Positions 7,468 through 16,135 of a stretch of DNA of 64,000 nt are shown here, in pieces. The position numbers were made by a program, and so were the translations under genes. Source of the DNA: Actinomycetes bacterium. GTDB lineage: Bacteria; Actinomycetota; Actinomycetes; S36-B12; CAIYMF01. Position 1 is the first letter of the stretch. Every line of letters starts with the position of its first letter. The stretch is taken from contig JAKOVT010000063.1 of NCBI GenBank assembly GCA_029781935.1, forward strand, positions 1-64,000, read 5' to 3'. Below the pieces are notes generated by a model. It searched no databases, had not been told where the DNA came from, and worked only from the letters and a program-made list of their open reading frames with translations.

Positions 7468-8880
7468 ATGCCGTGGGCGGCAGAGCGCGGGCGCGACGCC
7501 GGTTCGCGGTCCGGCCGTGACGACCGGGTCGGGAGGCTCGCGCGCCTCCTCGTCGGGGCGGTGCTCACCGGGATCGTGGCGGGCCTCGGCGGCGTGCTGC
7601 TGCTGTCGCTGCTGCACCTGGTCCAGCACCTGGCGTTCGGCTACACCGAGGAGTCGTTCCTCGCCGGCATCGAGCAGGCCAGTGCGCTGCGGCGCATCGT
7701 GGCGCTGACGATCGGCGGCACCGTCGTCGGCATCGGCTGGTGGATCCACCGCCGCATCGTGCGGTCGACGGTGTCGGTCACCCACGCCCTGCACTCGGGC
7801 ACGGCCCGCATGGCGATCGGCCCGGTCGCCAGCGACGGAGCGCTGCAGGTGGTGGCTGTCGGTGCGGGCGCCTCTCTCGGCCGCGAGGGTGCGCCGCGCG
7901 AGCTCGGCGCGGCGTTCGGCGGACGGATCGGCAGCTGGCTCGGCGTGCCGCTCGCGGATCGCCGTCTGCTGCTGGCCGCCGGTGCCGGCGCGGGGCTGGC
8001 TGCCGTCTACAGCGTGCCCCTGAGCGGCACGGTGTTCGCGCTCGAGGCGCTGCTGCTCACCGTCAGGCCGCGGGCTGTCGTCGTCGCCGCGCTGAGCAGC
8101 GCCAGCGCCACTGCCACCACCTACGCACTGCTGGGCCGGGAGCAGACCTATCGCCTCCCCGCGCTCGAGCTCTCGCCCGTCCTGGTCGCGGCTGCCGTCG
8201 TCGTCGGAGTCCTCGCCGCGCTGACGGCACAGCCGTTCCGCGCCTCGATGACCCATGCGCGCACCCACGCTCCTCGTGGTTGGCGCTCGGCCGTGGCCAT
8301 CCCGGTCGCGTTCGCGGCGACCGGCGTCCTCGCGATCGCGTACCCCGAGATCCTGGGCAATGGCAAGGCGCTGGCCCAGGATCTGTTCTCCTCGCCCGCG
8401 CCGGCGGCCCTCGCGGCCGGGTTCGTGATCGCGAAGCCCACGGCCACCTGGCTGTGCCTGCGGGCGGGTGCCATCGGCGGTCTGCTCACCCCCGCGTTCG
8501 CGACGGGCGCGGCGCTCGGCGCGCTCGTCGCCGCGCTCTGGGGCATGGGCGACGGTGGCAGCGAGACGGCTGAGCTCGCGCTGATGGGCGCCGCCGCGTT
8601 CCTCGCGGTCGCCCAGCACATCCCCGTGACCGCGGGGCTGCTCGCCCTCGAGTTCACCCACGTGGGGCTGGCCTTCGTGCCGCTGCTCGCGCTCGCCGTC
8701 GCCGTCAGCTGGCTCGTCGGGCGCGGTGCCCGCCGAATGCACCCGCTGTCCTGGCCGCGGGTCGCGCGCGTGCGCGCCGCCGTCGGTGCACGCCGGCACA
8801 CCGCGGATCGGCCCGCTGCGGCCGACCAGCCCGACGACGCCGACCCGGCATCCGGAACCGGCACGCCCGGCCGCGCCTGA
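7468..8880 (+). CDS. ClC-family chloride channel/transporter
   Basis: A 470-residue polytopic membrane protein with about ten or more hydrophobic helices. GASLGREGAP corresponds to the ClC GREGP filter with the gating Glu kept, the final Pro being replaced by Ala. GGLLTPAFATGAALG corresponds to the GxFxP motif. The C-terminal 40 residues are a polar tail rich in Asp/Pro. ATG 7468 has AGGG just upstream; a GTG at 7456 overlapping the MarR stop would add four residues. It probably exchanges chloride for protons. The linked MarR gene suggests induction by an anion or acid stress. Confidence 0.85.
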   Translation: MPWAAERGRDAGSRSGRDDRVGRLARLLVGAVLTGIVAGLGGVLLLSLLHLVQHLAFGYTEESFLAGIEQASALRRIVALTIGGTVVGIGWWIHRRIVRSTVSVTHALHSGTARMAIGPVASDGALQVVAVGAGASLGREGAPRELGAAFGGRIGSWLGVPLADRRLLLAAGAGAGLAAVYSVPLSGTVFALEALLLTVRPRAVVVAALSSASATATTYALLGREQTYRLPALELSPVLVAAAVVVGVLAALTAQPFRASMTHARTHAPRGWRSAVAIPVAFAATGVLAIAYPEILGNGKALAQDLFSSPAPAALAAGFVIAKPTATWLCLRAGAIGGLLTPAFATGAALGALVAALWGMGDGGSETAELALMGAAAFLAVAQHIPVTAGLLALEFTHVGLAFVPLLALAVAVSWLVGRGARRMHPLSWPRVARVRAAVGARRHTADRPAAADQPDDADPASGTGTPGRA

Positions 8881-8919
8881 CGCGCCGACCGGCTCCCGCA
8901 GCAGCGCTCGTGACACGGA

Positions 8920-8962
8920 GGAGCCCGCACGGGCCGCGGCGGGCGCGGCTCGTGCGGGCTCC
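8920..8962 (+). terminator. Terminator hairpin after the ClC gene
   Basis: A 12-bp perfect stem (8920-8931 with 8951-8962) with a 19-nt GC-rich loop, 40 bp after the stop. It marks the end of the resident chromosome before the integrated element. Confidence 0.65.
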
Positions 8963-9008
8963 GTCCTCGTAGGCGCTTCCGTCCCCGACCCGAGTCAGGG
9001 ACAGGCGG

Positions 9009-9026
9009 GATCAGATGTCGTAGTAG
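9009..9026 (+). repeat. attL core (18-bp direct repeat)
   Basis: GATCAGATGTCGTAGTAG occurs here and, perfectly and in the same orientation, at 18154-18171. A third, imperfect version lies at about 28771-28788. It lies outside any recognised gene. Confidence 0.75.
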
Positions 9027-9087
9027 AGCGTCGTGCCGGTTCGTCGGCGCCCGTGACCTGCGGCGACATCACACCTGGTGTGGTGCG

Positions 9088-9111
9088 GGCGCACGGCTGG
9101 CGCACGAGAGC
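9088..9111 (+). repeat. Integrase arm-type repeat, left end
   Basis: GGCGCAC-ggc-TGGCGCACGAGAGC matches the segment at 18035-18058 in 21 of 24 positions, same strand. Each copy holds two GGCGCAC units 11 bp apart. In the excised circle they would flank the core at about 60 and 95 bp, as arm-type integrase sites do. Confidence 0.6.
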
Positions 9112-9142
9112 TCCGGCGGATGCTCGGCAGAGGAGTCGAGCA

Positions 9143-9595
9143 ATGGAAGATCAGACGCGCGTGTGGCGTTGCGATGTGTGCGGCAAACCGGTCAGCCGGC
9201 TGCTGGGGTGGGCGGCCGCTGTCGAGATGGGCGGCACCGAGACTCAGATTCGGCCCGTTGTTCGCGGCTTCTGCGCTGCCCATCGTGACGATGTGCCCGA
9301 GGCATATCGGCGAGAGCTCGAGCAGCTGGGCACGGTCGTGTGGTGGGCGGATGACATCGTGGAGCTGCGCCCGCGCGAGGTCGAGGACTTCCTGCTCGAG
9401 GCGGACCGTGTCCTCGGTACCTTCCGGCCCCCGGGCGCTCCGCCAGCTGATCACTCGAGCACCGACTGCCCGCAGTGCGGAGCCGTGGTGACGTGGGGTG
9501 TCGACCCGCACGTCGAAGACGCGGCGTTGCGCCGTGGCGCACTGGCCTGGCTCTGCTCCGAGTGCGGTTCAGCAGGGTTCGCGTACCTGCTTTAG
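9143..9595 (+). CDS. Zinc-ribbon-like hypothetical protein, 150 aa
   Basis: A 150-residue soluble protein that starts at the ATG after AGGAG. It has three CxxC units: CDVCGKPVS at the N terminus (residues 10-13), then CPQCGAVV and CSECGSAGF in the last third, suggesting one or two structural zinc sites. The centre is acidic (ELRPREVEDFLLEADRV). It is the first gene inside the left end of the element, 117 bp after attL. I do not recognise a named family. A role as a small accessory or regulator of the adjacent nuclease is only a guess from position. Confidence 0.6.
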   Translation: MEDQTRVWRCDVCGKPVSRLLGWAAAVEMGGTETQIRPVVRGFCAAHRDDVPEAYRRELEQLGTVVWWADDIVELRPREVEDFLLEADRVLGTFRPPGAPPADHSSTDCPQCGAVVTWGVDPHVEDAALRRGALAWLCSECGSAGFAYLL

Positions 9596-9733
9596 GAGCG
9601 CGGGGCGGGGCGGTGGGGCGACGGGGGATGCCGCAGAGGCTCCGCGCGTCGCGAAGCGACGTGTGGAGGAGCGGCACCGTCCCGCCCCGCGCGGAACGTC
9701 ACTCTGGTTGTGTCGAGCTGATAGAAGTTGTCC

Positions 9734-11557
9734 ATGAGTGCTGCCTCTGGGAGAGAGCGCTTCGACGCTCGGTACGGCGTGGAGCAGGAGAGCTGGGTCG
9801 GTGGGAACGCATCAGCTGTCTCGCTCAAGCTGCGCCGCGCGCATCTGTTCGGTGGTGCGGAGCTGCAGTTCGCCGCGAGTGGAGTCACGGCGATCGTGGG
9901 CGCGAACAACGTCGGGAAGTCCACTCTGCTTCGGGAGATCGTGAACGTCCTGCACCGCGATCCTCAGATCGGCGCCGGAACCTCTGCTGGTTTGATCGTT
10001 GATCGGCTCGAACTCGATGGGGCGGGTACCGTCGCGGACCTGTTCGCTTGGCTGGCAGAGCATTCTCATGTCCGGGAAGTCGACAACGCGCATCTCGGAT
10101 TCGCGAGGATGGGCTCGATGCCCGTTCACCCGTTGAACGTCCTACGACAATGGCAGCCTGAAATGGGCAGCCTTGGGGAAGCGGCGCAGTTCTTCGCACA
10201 CTACGCAGATGGCACAAGCCGTTTGACCACCGCGGTGAGTGTGGAGATGCGTGATGATGCATCGACGCCGGCCTCGCACCCTGTCCATCGTTTGGAGGAC
10301 GATCCGGAGCTCTTCGAGGCCTTCGACGGCATCTCGTTCGAAGTGTTCCGTAAGCATCTCGAGCTCGACCGGTCGGCCCGCTTCATTCGACTGCGAGTGG
10401 GACGCCTAGACATGGAAGCTCCCCCCGTAAATGCGGTCACCCCTGCCTATCGCGCTGCGATGGCGGAGCTCCCTGTATTGGACTCTCAGGGCGATGGCAT
10501 GCGCAGCCTTCTAGGGCTCGTACTTCCCCTTGTGACGTCGGAGTTCCCGATTGTCGTGATCGACGAACCGGAAGCGTTCCTGCACCCGCCACAAGCTCAG
10601 GCGCTCGGTCGAATTCTCGGTCGCATGACCGTCGAGCGCGGTATTCAGGTCGTGCTGGCGACGCACGACAAGAACCTTCTGGCCGGCTTGTTGACTTCGG
10701 GCGCTGGTGTGACTGTGGCTCGCCTGCGCCGCGAGCGGGACGTCCCCTTCATTGCTCAGTTGGACACGGACATTCTCAAGGAGCTCTGGGGAGACCCCTC
10801 CCTGAAGCACACCAACGTTCTTGATGGGTTGTTCCACAGACTGGTAGTCCTGTGCGAAGCGGATGGTGACTGCCAGTACTACGCCAGCACCCTCGACGTA
10901 CGCACGACCGAGGCGCAGGTGCCTGGTAGCGAGATCCTGTTCGCTCCCACGAATGGCAAGGCGGCGATGGCGAAGGTTGCTCGGATGCTTCGTGTGGTCG
11001 ATGTGCCGGTCGTGTGCAGTCTGGACTTGGACTTTCTCGACGATCCCACCATCGTGAAGAACTTGGTTGCTGCAATGGGCGGCGATTGGGCGGAGTTGGT
11101 TGGCCTGTACAGGGACGCCGTGGCCAACTTCGCAGGCGCGGACAGCGGCGTCACATGTGAGCAGGTACTAGATGGTGTTGAGAGCGTTCTTCGTCCACTT
11201 GGCGCAACCCCGTACGACGCGGCCGCAAAGGAAAGCGTGCGGGTCCAGCTCCGGGCCTCGGCGGGCCCTTGGGAGCGAGTGAAGGTTTCAGGGGTTTCGG
11301 CGTTTACTGGCACAGCCTGGACTGCTGCCGATGAACTCATCAGACGCCTTGACTCGCTCGGCATCGTCCTGGTGAAGGAGGGCGTGTTGGAACGGCTGGC
11401 GCCCGAAGTTGCGGTCAGAAAGGGACCTGCTTGGTTGGTCGCGGCGCTGGACACCGGAACACCCGGGAACGCCCTTTCACAAGCCCACCTGGAACGGCTG
11501 CTGACCTCTGGACCGGCAGTAGCTGCCGCAGACTCGTCGGCGGGTGCGCGTCTGTAA
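9734..11557 (+). CDS. OLD-like AAA ATPase with C-terminal TOPRIM nuclease domain
   Basis: A 607-residue protein. The N-terminal ABC-type ATPase has Walker A GANNVGKSTLLREI (about residues 57-66) and Walker B IVVIDEPEAFLHPPQ (about 275), then the ATHDKNLL switch. From about residue 365 there is a TOPRIM-like region with VVLCEADGDCQYY (catalytic E and D) and VVCSLDLDFLDD (DxD), as in OLD and GajA nucleases. Such enzymes cut or nick phage DNA under nucleotide control. Gabija would need a UvrD-like helicase next door, which is absent; here the neighbour is a convergent GIY-YIG gene. The start is the ATG at 9734; a TTG two codons earlier is possible. Confidence 0.8.
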   Translation: MSAASGRERFDARYGVEQESWVGGNASAVSLKLRRAHLFGGAELQFAASGVTAIVGANNVGKSTLLREIVNVLHRDPQIGAGTSAGLIVDRLELDGAGTVADLFAWLAEHSHVREVDNAHLGFARMGSMPVHPLNVLRQWQPEMGSLGEAAQFFAHYADGTSRLTTAVSVEMRDDASTPASHPVHRLEDDPELFEAFDGISFEVFRKHLELDRSARFIRLRVGRLDMEAPPVNAVTPAYRAAMAELPVLDSQGDGMRSLLGLVLPLVTSEFPIVVIDEPEAFLHPPQAQALGRILGRMTVERGIQVVLATHDKNLLAGLLTSGAGVTVARLRRERDVPFIAQLDTDILKELWGDPSLKHTNVLDGLFHRLVVLCEADGDCQYYASTLDVRTTEAQVPGSEILFAPTNGKAAMAKVARMLRVVDVPVVCSLDLDFLDDPTIVKNLVAAMGGDWAELVGLYRDAVANFAGADSGVTCEQVLDGVESVLRPLGATPYDAAAKESVRVQLRASAGPWERVKVSGVSAFTGTAWTAADELIRRLDSLGIVLVKEGVLERLAPEVAVRKGPAWLVAALDTGTPGNALSQAHLERLLTSGPAVAAADSSAGARL

Positions 11558-11578
11558 CACAGCACCCGCAAACTGCAT

Positions 11579-12373
11579 TCAGTCGAGCAGGCTGCCGGGC
11601 TCGAAGACGCGAACGATCTCTAGTCCGGCCGAGGTCGCCACCTGATCGAGGAACTTCAGGCTCGTCAGGAACCATTCCGTTCCCCCGGTCCGGGCGGTTG
11701 ACCGGTCGTGGTCGGCAGACTCGAGGAAGTTGTGGAAGTAGCGCTCCTTCGAAGGGAGGTCCTCGGTAGCCGGGTAGACCCTCAGAAGGACTGGTTCCTC
11801 CGGTAGAGCCGTCGTTCTCGTCTGCTCGGTGAACCGCTGGATTACTGAACGATCACTGCGTCCGACCTTCATGAGCGTTCGGTTCGACGAGGCGTCGTAG
11901 GGGTGCCGCAGGTAATGGGGGAGCGCGTAGACGTAGATGCCGGGTGTCGCAGCGCGTTCGGCCGTAGTGGTAACCGCGAGAGCGCGAGCGTCCTCTTCGT
12001 CTCGTGCTTCCCGGTCGTTCACACGCCCCGTGAGATCTGCCAAGCATGACTCGAGGTAGTCACGCGTCTCGAGCGTTAGCCCAGGCGCTCGCAGGAGCCG
12101 ACGGAAGGTTGACGCAGCTCCAGCTGCCACCGTCGGTGCCGTCGGCAGATCTCCCTCGAGGACTGCCTTCGCGATGCGGTTGTAGTTCCAGACGAAGTTC
12201 GGTCGATCCGTTCCCCGAGCCGCCTGGATGTCCTCGGGGCGTTCGCCGGCGCGTGTTCGTCGCCACACATCGCCGAGTGCGGATTGGTCCTGCTGGAGGA
12301 CGCCCTCAAGCTCGGCACGCACCTCTGGTGAGGGCTGTGTTGGCCCGTGAGCGCCCTCGTCCGAGATCGTCAT
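11579..12373 (-). CDS. GIY-YIG (T5orf172/MUG113-type) nuclease-domain protein
   Basis: A 264-residue protein. The N-terminal 130 residues are helical and charged with no named domain. From about residue 140 the GIY-YIG fold appears: PGIYVYALPHYLRHP, then TLMKVGRSDRSVIQRFTEQ (the YIG-like strand and the catalytic Arg region), and SKERYFHNFLE with the conserved Glu. In T5orf172-type proteins this domain is a metal-dependent DNA nuclease often found in phage and restriction settings. It converges on the OLD-like gene with a 21-bp gap and lies 29 bp after the DUF262 gene, so it is probably cotranscribed with the latter. Confidence 0.75.
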   Translation of the reverse strand: MTISDEGAHGPTQPSPEVRAELEGVLQQDQSALGDVWRRTRAGERPEDIQAARGTDRPNFVWNYNRIAKAVLEGDLPTAPTVAAGAASTFRRLLRAPGLTLETRDYLESCLADLTGRVNDREARDEEDARALAVTTTAERAATPGIYVYALPHYLRHPYDASSNRTLMKVGRSDRSVIQRFTEQTRTTALPEEPVLLRVYPATEDLPSKERYFHNFLESADHDRSTARTGGTEWFLTSLKFLDQVATSAGLEIVRVFEPGSLLD

Positions 12374-12402
12374 CGCGGTAGTCCTCTACACGGTCGGTCG
12401 CG

Positions 12403-14295
12403 CTAGGGCCGCGGCCACAGCTTGATGGCTCGCTTCCACAGGTCTTCGCCTCGCGACTCGATCTCGCTCCGTGTCCACTCGTCCTGAGCCAGGATCGCCG
12501 TCGTCAGCTTGAGTGAGACCTTCGACTCGATCCACTCGCGCTTGACCGAGAACGCGCTGTTGGACAGCTCGGAGTTGTAGGCGGTCAGAGTGAGGTTGCC
12601 AATCGTGTCGCTGAGCAGCTCGATCGTCTCTGCAGGATCGGGGTCGCCCCAGTTGGCGAGATCGACCAGCCAGTGAGTGGGGTTTCGAGGCAGGACGTGC
12701 TCGATGCTGAACTCGGTCGATCCCCTGCCGAACTTGATCACGGGGCATTCCTTGCCCTGCATGTCTTCGGCCAAGCGCTTCAGGATCTGGAACGTCTGCG
12801 AGTTCGTTCGCTTGCGGTACAGGGGGCGCTGTAGGAATGCATTCCTCAGCTCAGAATCACTCGGCCACCGTCGCGCGGGTTCCAGCAGCTCGGCCTTCAA
12901 CGCGTCGATGAAGTCGACCTCGTCGCCCTGAAGTGCAGACAACTTGCCGGCAATGCGCGCGAACACGCTTCGAAGGTCATTGGGAGGTACCTGATTCGCG
13001 TATCGCCGAACGACGAAGCTCTCGAGCCATGACAGCGCTCGTGCTGCCTCCTTGGCGCTCAGAGTCCCGTTCTGGTAGCGAAGCATCACTTCGAGCAGCA
13101 CGGGTCGGAGCGGGACGTTCCCCCACTCTCGAAGGCGCTCGAGCTGTGTCGCGAGGTTGGGCGGCAGGCTGTGGTTAGCGAACGTTGAACGGGCTATGGG
13201 GTCCGTAGGTCGAATGACTGCCGAGAAGGCCCACGCGTCGCTGAGCAGCTGATCCAGGACGTCGCGTGTGGTTGCCGCGCGAAGTTCCTTCAGCATTCGC
13301 TGGTACATGTCCTTCAAGGGGACGTTGTGGCCCCTTCGGATCACCCAGGTGTGGAGGTACGACTCCAGCTGCTGCTTCCCAAATACGGCCTCGAGAGGGC
13401 GCCAGACCTCGTTGTGAGCCTTCTTAGCCTCCTTGTCGCTGAGCAGCATGAACACTGCGTTGCGCACGAGGTCGACTTGCGAAAGCGCCAGGCCGGTGCT
13501 GTTGAGCGAGGCGAAGATCTGGTACGCCTTGTCGTCTGGTACATCGGCGATGGAGACCAGCTCTAACTGCGCGGTCACCACGGTCAGAAGCCGTTCCCAG
13601 TCCCAGACAGCGTTCCGGGCCTCGCTGGACTCCGCTTCCACCGCCACGTCGTCGTCGGAGTCGTCTACCTCCAACTCGTCTCGAACGTCCCCAGCCTCGA
13701 GCGACGCCTCGTCGAGGACCGGTGCTTCTGGAGATTCCTTGCCTTCGTCGGGATCAGACTCCTCGCCGGGTCCCTTCCTGATCTCGTCGACGATGTAGGC
13801 GTACGCGCGAGCGACCTGGCTCTTCGGCTCCTTGACGTCCAGTCCCCGGACGATGCGTTCGTAGCTGTCACGGTCCTTGGACCCCGGCAGCACGCGGGTG
13901 ACGGATTCGTCCCCATCCGCGACAGTCAGATACTCGCGAGTGACCTGGCCGGCCGCTCCGGGAGACGTAGGTGCGATGACGACGTCTCGGATGGCGCACA
14001 GGATCAAGCTCAGTGTGATGAGTCGCTGCTGGCCGTCGATGATGGGGACCTGGGTGGGACCTAGCGCGCGCACTTTGCCGGCGCCCGTCACGACGGAGCC
14101 GATGAAGTGAGAGTCGAGCTCGCCGTCGCCGTCCTCGTCGGGGGAGGAGTACACGCGGGCAATATCGCCCCAGAGCGCCGCCACCTGCTTGCGCGGCTTC
14201 CATGAGTAGGAGCGCTGGTAGTCCGGTACGGCGAAGACCTTGTCGGTCTTTACGAGCTCGGAGAGCGGCCCGTAGTCGACGTCCAGCTTGCCCAT
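12403..14295 (-). CDS. GmrSD-like DUF262/DUF1524 restriction protein
   Basis: A 630-residue protein. The N-terminal DUF262 domain shows VPDYQRSYSWK and IIDGQQRLITLSL, the ParB-like nucleotide-binding motifs of GmrS. An acidic linker follows near residues 180-220. The C-terminal DUF1524 domain has IEHVLPRNPTHW and IGNLTLTAYNSELSNSAF, giving the His and Asn of an HNH-like nuclease as in GmrD. Fused GmrSD proteins are type IV enzymes that cut modified phage DNA. The ATG at 14293-14295 follows GGGGGC; an in-frame ATG ten codons upstream is less likely. Confidence 0.85.
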   Translation of the reverse strand: MGKLDVDYGPLSELVKTDKVFAVPDYQRSYSWKPRKQVAALWGDIARVYSSPDEDGDGELDSHFIGSVVTGAGKVRALGPTQVPIIDGQQRLITLSLILCAIRDVVIAPTSPGAAGQVTREYLTVADGDESVTRVLPGSKDRDSYERIVRGLDVKEPKSQVARAYAYIVDEIRKGPGEESDPDEGKESPEAPVLDEASLEAGDVRDELEVDDSDDDVAVEAESSEARNAVWDWERLLTVVTAQLELVSIADVPDDKAYQIFASLNSTGLALSQVDLVRNAVFMLLSDKEAKKAHNEVWRPLEAVFGKQQLESYLHTWVIRRGHNVPLKDMYQRMLKELRAATTRDVLDQLLSDAWAFSAVIRPTDPIARSTFANHSLPPNLATQLERLREWGNVPLRPVLLEVMLRYQNGTLSAKEAARALSWLESFVVRRYANQVPPNDLRSVFARIAGKLSALQGDEVDFIDALKAELLEPARRWPSDSELRNAFLQRPLYRKRTNSQTFQILKRLAEDMQGKECPVIKFGRGSTEFSIEHVLPRNPTHWLVDLANWGDPDPAETIELLSDTIGNLTLTAYNSELSNSAFSVKREWIESKVSLKLTTAILAQDEWTRSEIESRGEDLWKRAIKLWPRP

Positions 14296-14399
14296 GGAGC
14301 CCCCATTCGTGATGACTGACCCCACCCTACGGAAGCGCAGGCCGCATCGCTCGCACCTCGAAGAGGGCTGGCCCGTTGTCGAGTCGCTAGTGTGAGACT

Positions 14400-14807
14400 G
14401 TGACGGACTTCCGATCCGATCGAATGCCCTCCGCTGAAGGGCAGGGCCGCGCGAAAGCCGCCTGGGACGCGTACGCGCGGACCAGCAACAAGGTCCTGGG
14501 GCCAGCGGTCGAGCTCCTGGCCGGCCCGGCGATCAAGAGCTACTCAGCAGCGATGGTCTCCGACCTCATCGGCTTCTGGGTCCTGTGGCAGCTCGAGGGC
14601 GGCTTCGAGGGTCTCCGGCGGATCGGCATGAGCCGGGCGTCGATCTACCGCAAGACTTCGTCTTTTCGGAAGCTCTTCGGAGTCCATCCGGACGAGTTCG
14701 AGCTGCCCGGTCTGACTCTCAGTGTCGAGGGTTATCGAGCCGGGGCCGAGGAGGCCGAGAAGCGTCGACAAGAGGCGATCAAGAAGACGCGTAGTCGCAA
14801 AAGCTAG
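14400..14807 (+). CDS. Small helix-turn-helix protein upstream of rep
   Basis: A 135-residue protein from the GTG at 14400. The middle (EGLRRIGMSRASIYRK, then FRKLFGVHPDEF) has the look of a helix-turn-helix recognition pair. The C terminus is highly basic and Lys/Arg-rich (EKRRQEAIKKTRSRKS). It sits directly before the replication initiator, and a perfect palindrome (GACAA-CGT-TTGTC) overlaps its stop and the rep promoter region. It is therefore a good candidate for the element's copy or lysogeny-type regulator. The start has no clear ribosome site and may be leaderless. Confidence 0.6.
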   Translation: MTDFRSDRMPSAEGQGRAKAAWDAYARTSNKVLGPAVELLAGPAIKSYSAAMVSDLIGFWVLWQLEGGFEGLRRIGMSRASIYRKTSSFRKLFGVHPDEFELPGLTLSVEGYRAGAEEAEKRRQEAIKKTRSRKS

Positions 14808-14819
14808 ACAACGTTTGTC
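14807..14819. promoter_or_regulatory. Palindrome in the rep promoter
   Basis: GACAA-CGT-TTGTC, 21 bp before the rep ATG. TAGACA (14805-14810) and CATACT (14826-14831) could serve as -35 and -10 boxes, so a bound repressor would block rep transcription. Confidence 0.5.
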
Positions 14820-14840
14820 GGATCTCATACTGTCTCATCT

Positions 14841-15911
14841 ATGAGACTTCACGATCCGGCGCGTCAGCTCGTCGAGCTGACCTCTGGTGTGGATGCCCTC
14901 TATCTGTCGGGGGAGGGAACACTTCCGGCGCGCCTCGTTGAGGACCTGACGCTTGCGCGGGAGGAGGCGCGAGAGACGCGAGCCGAGGCACCGTTCGAGC
15001 TTGGAAACGAGACGTTTCGCGTGAGTTCGGGTGGGCTGCAGCGATACGGCTTCCGCCTCGATCACGTTCGAGGCGTCATCGCCTTCACTGTCAGCGAGGC
15101 GCTGCCAGCGGTTCGCGTGCAGCCTCGAGCGTCGTTCCTGCATGCGGTGGGAGCCGAGTCGGCAGTCCGGTGGTTCATGGAGCTCGTGGAATCGGTCCTC
15201 GGGTCGGTGAGCTGGAAGGCGAGCCGAGTGGACCTGTTCATGGACTCGCATGGCTGGGAGCTGGACGCGAACGACCGCGACAGGTTCCTGTGCCGGGCCT
15301 CGCAGCGAGTCGTGTATGAGGACGATGCCCTCTTCACTGGCCTCCGCTTCGGTTCTGGCAAGTCTGGAGCGGTCATGGCCCGGATCTATGACAAGACAGA
15401 AGAGAGCCGCCAGAAGGGCACCGACTGGTGGCCCGAGAAGTGGGGGGCCGACTACCGGCCGGGGGAGCGCGTGCTTCGGGTCGAGTTCCAGGTGGGGCGC
15501 GACTTGATGCGGGAGGTCGGTGTGTCCACGCCCGGGGACGTGCTCGCCGAGCTCTCGGGGTTGTGGGGCTACCTGACCGACCAGTGGCTGACCTATCGGA
15601 TCCCGTCAGGGGACGCCACGAAATCACGCTGGCTGATCGCACCCGAGTGGCAGGCCGTACAGGCGGCGAGCCTTCGCGGCGGAGCCGTGGGACTTGATCG
15701 CGTGTACGCCGGTGAAGTGTCGGGCTCGATCCGTCGTCTGTTGCCGGCGCTTCGCGGGTATCTCGCCTCGGCCGGTGCGCTCCTCGGGGCCGCGACGCTC
15801 GAGGACACGCTGCACCGCGTCTCCCGACTGCTCGTGCGCGACGAGCAGCTGTCGGGCGTGATGTTCGCTGATCGCATCCTCGAGAAGCGGATCGCACGGG
15901 GGCTCGCGTGA
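14841..15911 (+). CDS. Replication initiation factor (Rep_trans family)
   Basis: A 356-residue protein with the hallmarks of Rep_trans initiators of rolling-circle plasmids and integrative elements. ASRVDLFMDSHGWE carries the acidic/metal motif, ARIYDKTEESRQKG contains the Tyr-Asp-Lys-Thr segment, and VLRVEFQVGRDLMRE follows. It would nick the element's origin so the excised circle can replicate. The stop overlaps the GTG of the excisionase gene (GTGA), placing rep, xis and int in one operon. A perfect palindrome just upstream suggests control by the preceding HTH protein. Confidence 0.8.
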   Translation: MRLHDPARQLVELTSGVDALYLSGEGTLPARLVEDLTLAREEARETRAEAPFELGNETFRVSSGGLQRYGFRLDHVRGVIAFTVSEALPAVRVQPRASFLHAVGAESAVRWFMELVESVLGSVSWKASRVDLFMDSHGWELDANDRDRFLCRASQRVVYEDDALFTGLRFGSGKSGAVMARIYDKTEESRQKGTDWWPEKWGADYRPGERVLRVEFQVGRDLMREVGVSTPGDVLAELSGLWGYLTDQWLTYRIPSGDATKSRWLIAPEWQAVQAASLRGGAVGLDRVYAGEVSGSIRRLLPALRGYLASAGALLGAATLEDTLHRVSRLLVRDEQLSGVMFADRILEKRIARGLA

Positions 15912-16126
15912 GCAGCACAGGGGGCCGCCGCGATGAGATGCCCACGCGCCTCTGGACACACGAGGAGACCGCGGAGTTCCTCTCGATCCCGCGAGGAACG
16001 CTGTACCAGCTGAACCACAAGGGGACGGGGCCACGGTTCTTCCGCGTGGGCCGGCATTGCCGTTATGACCCTCGCGACGTGCTTGAGTGGCTCAGACGCC
16101 GTGCATCCGGTCCGCTGCAGGCCTGA
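15908..16126 (+). CDS. xis: Excisionase (MerR-type helix-turn-helix)
   Basis: A 72-residue protein with the pattern of Xis proteins: LWTHEETAEFLSIPRGTLYQ (helix-turn-helix), then GPRFFRVGRHCRYDPRDVLE (wing). It starts at a GTG overlapping the rep stop and ends 9 bp before the integrase start. It should bind near att and tip the integrase towards excision. Confidence 0.85.
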   Translation: MSSTGGRRDEMPTRLWTHEETAEFLSIPRGTLYQLNHKGTGPRFFRVGRHCRYDPRDVLEWLRRRASGPLQA

Positions 16127-16135
16127 GGAGGGTCC

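Noticed and set aside
9734-11557. Gabija system
   Set aside because: The OLD-like ATPase has no UvrD-like GajB partner; the neighbour is a GIY-YIG protein on the other strand.
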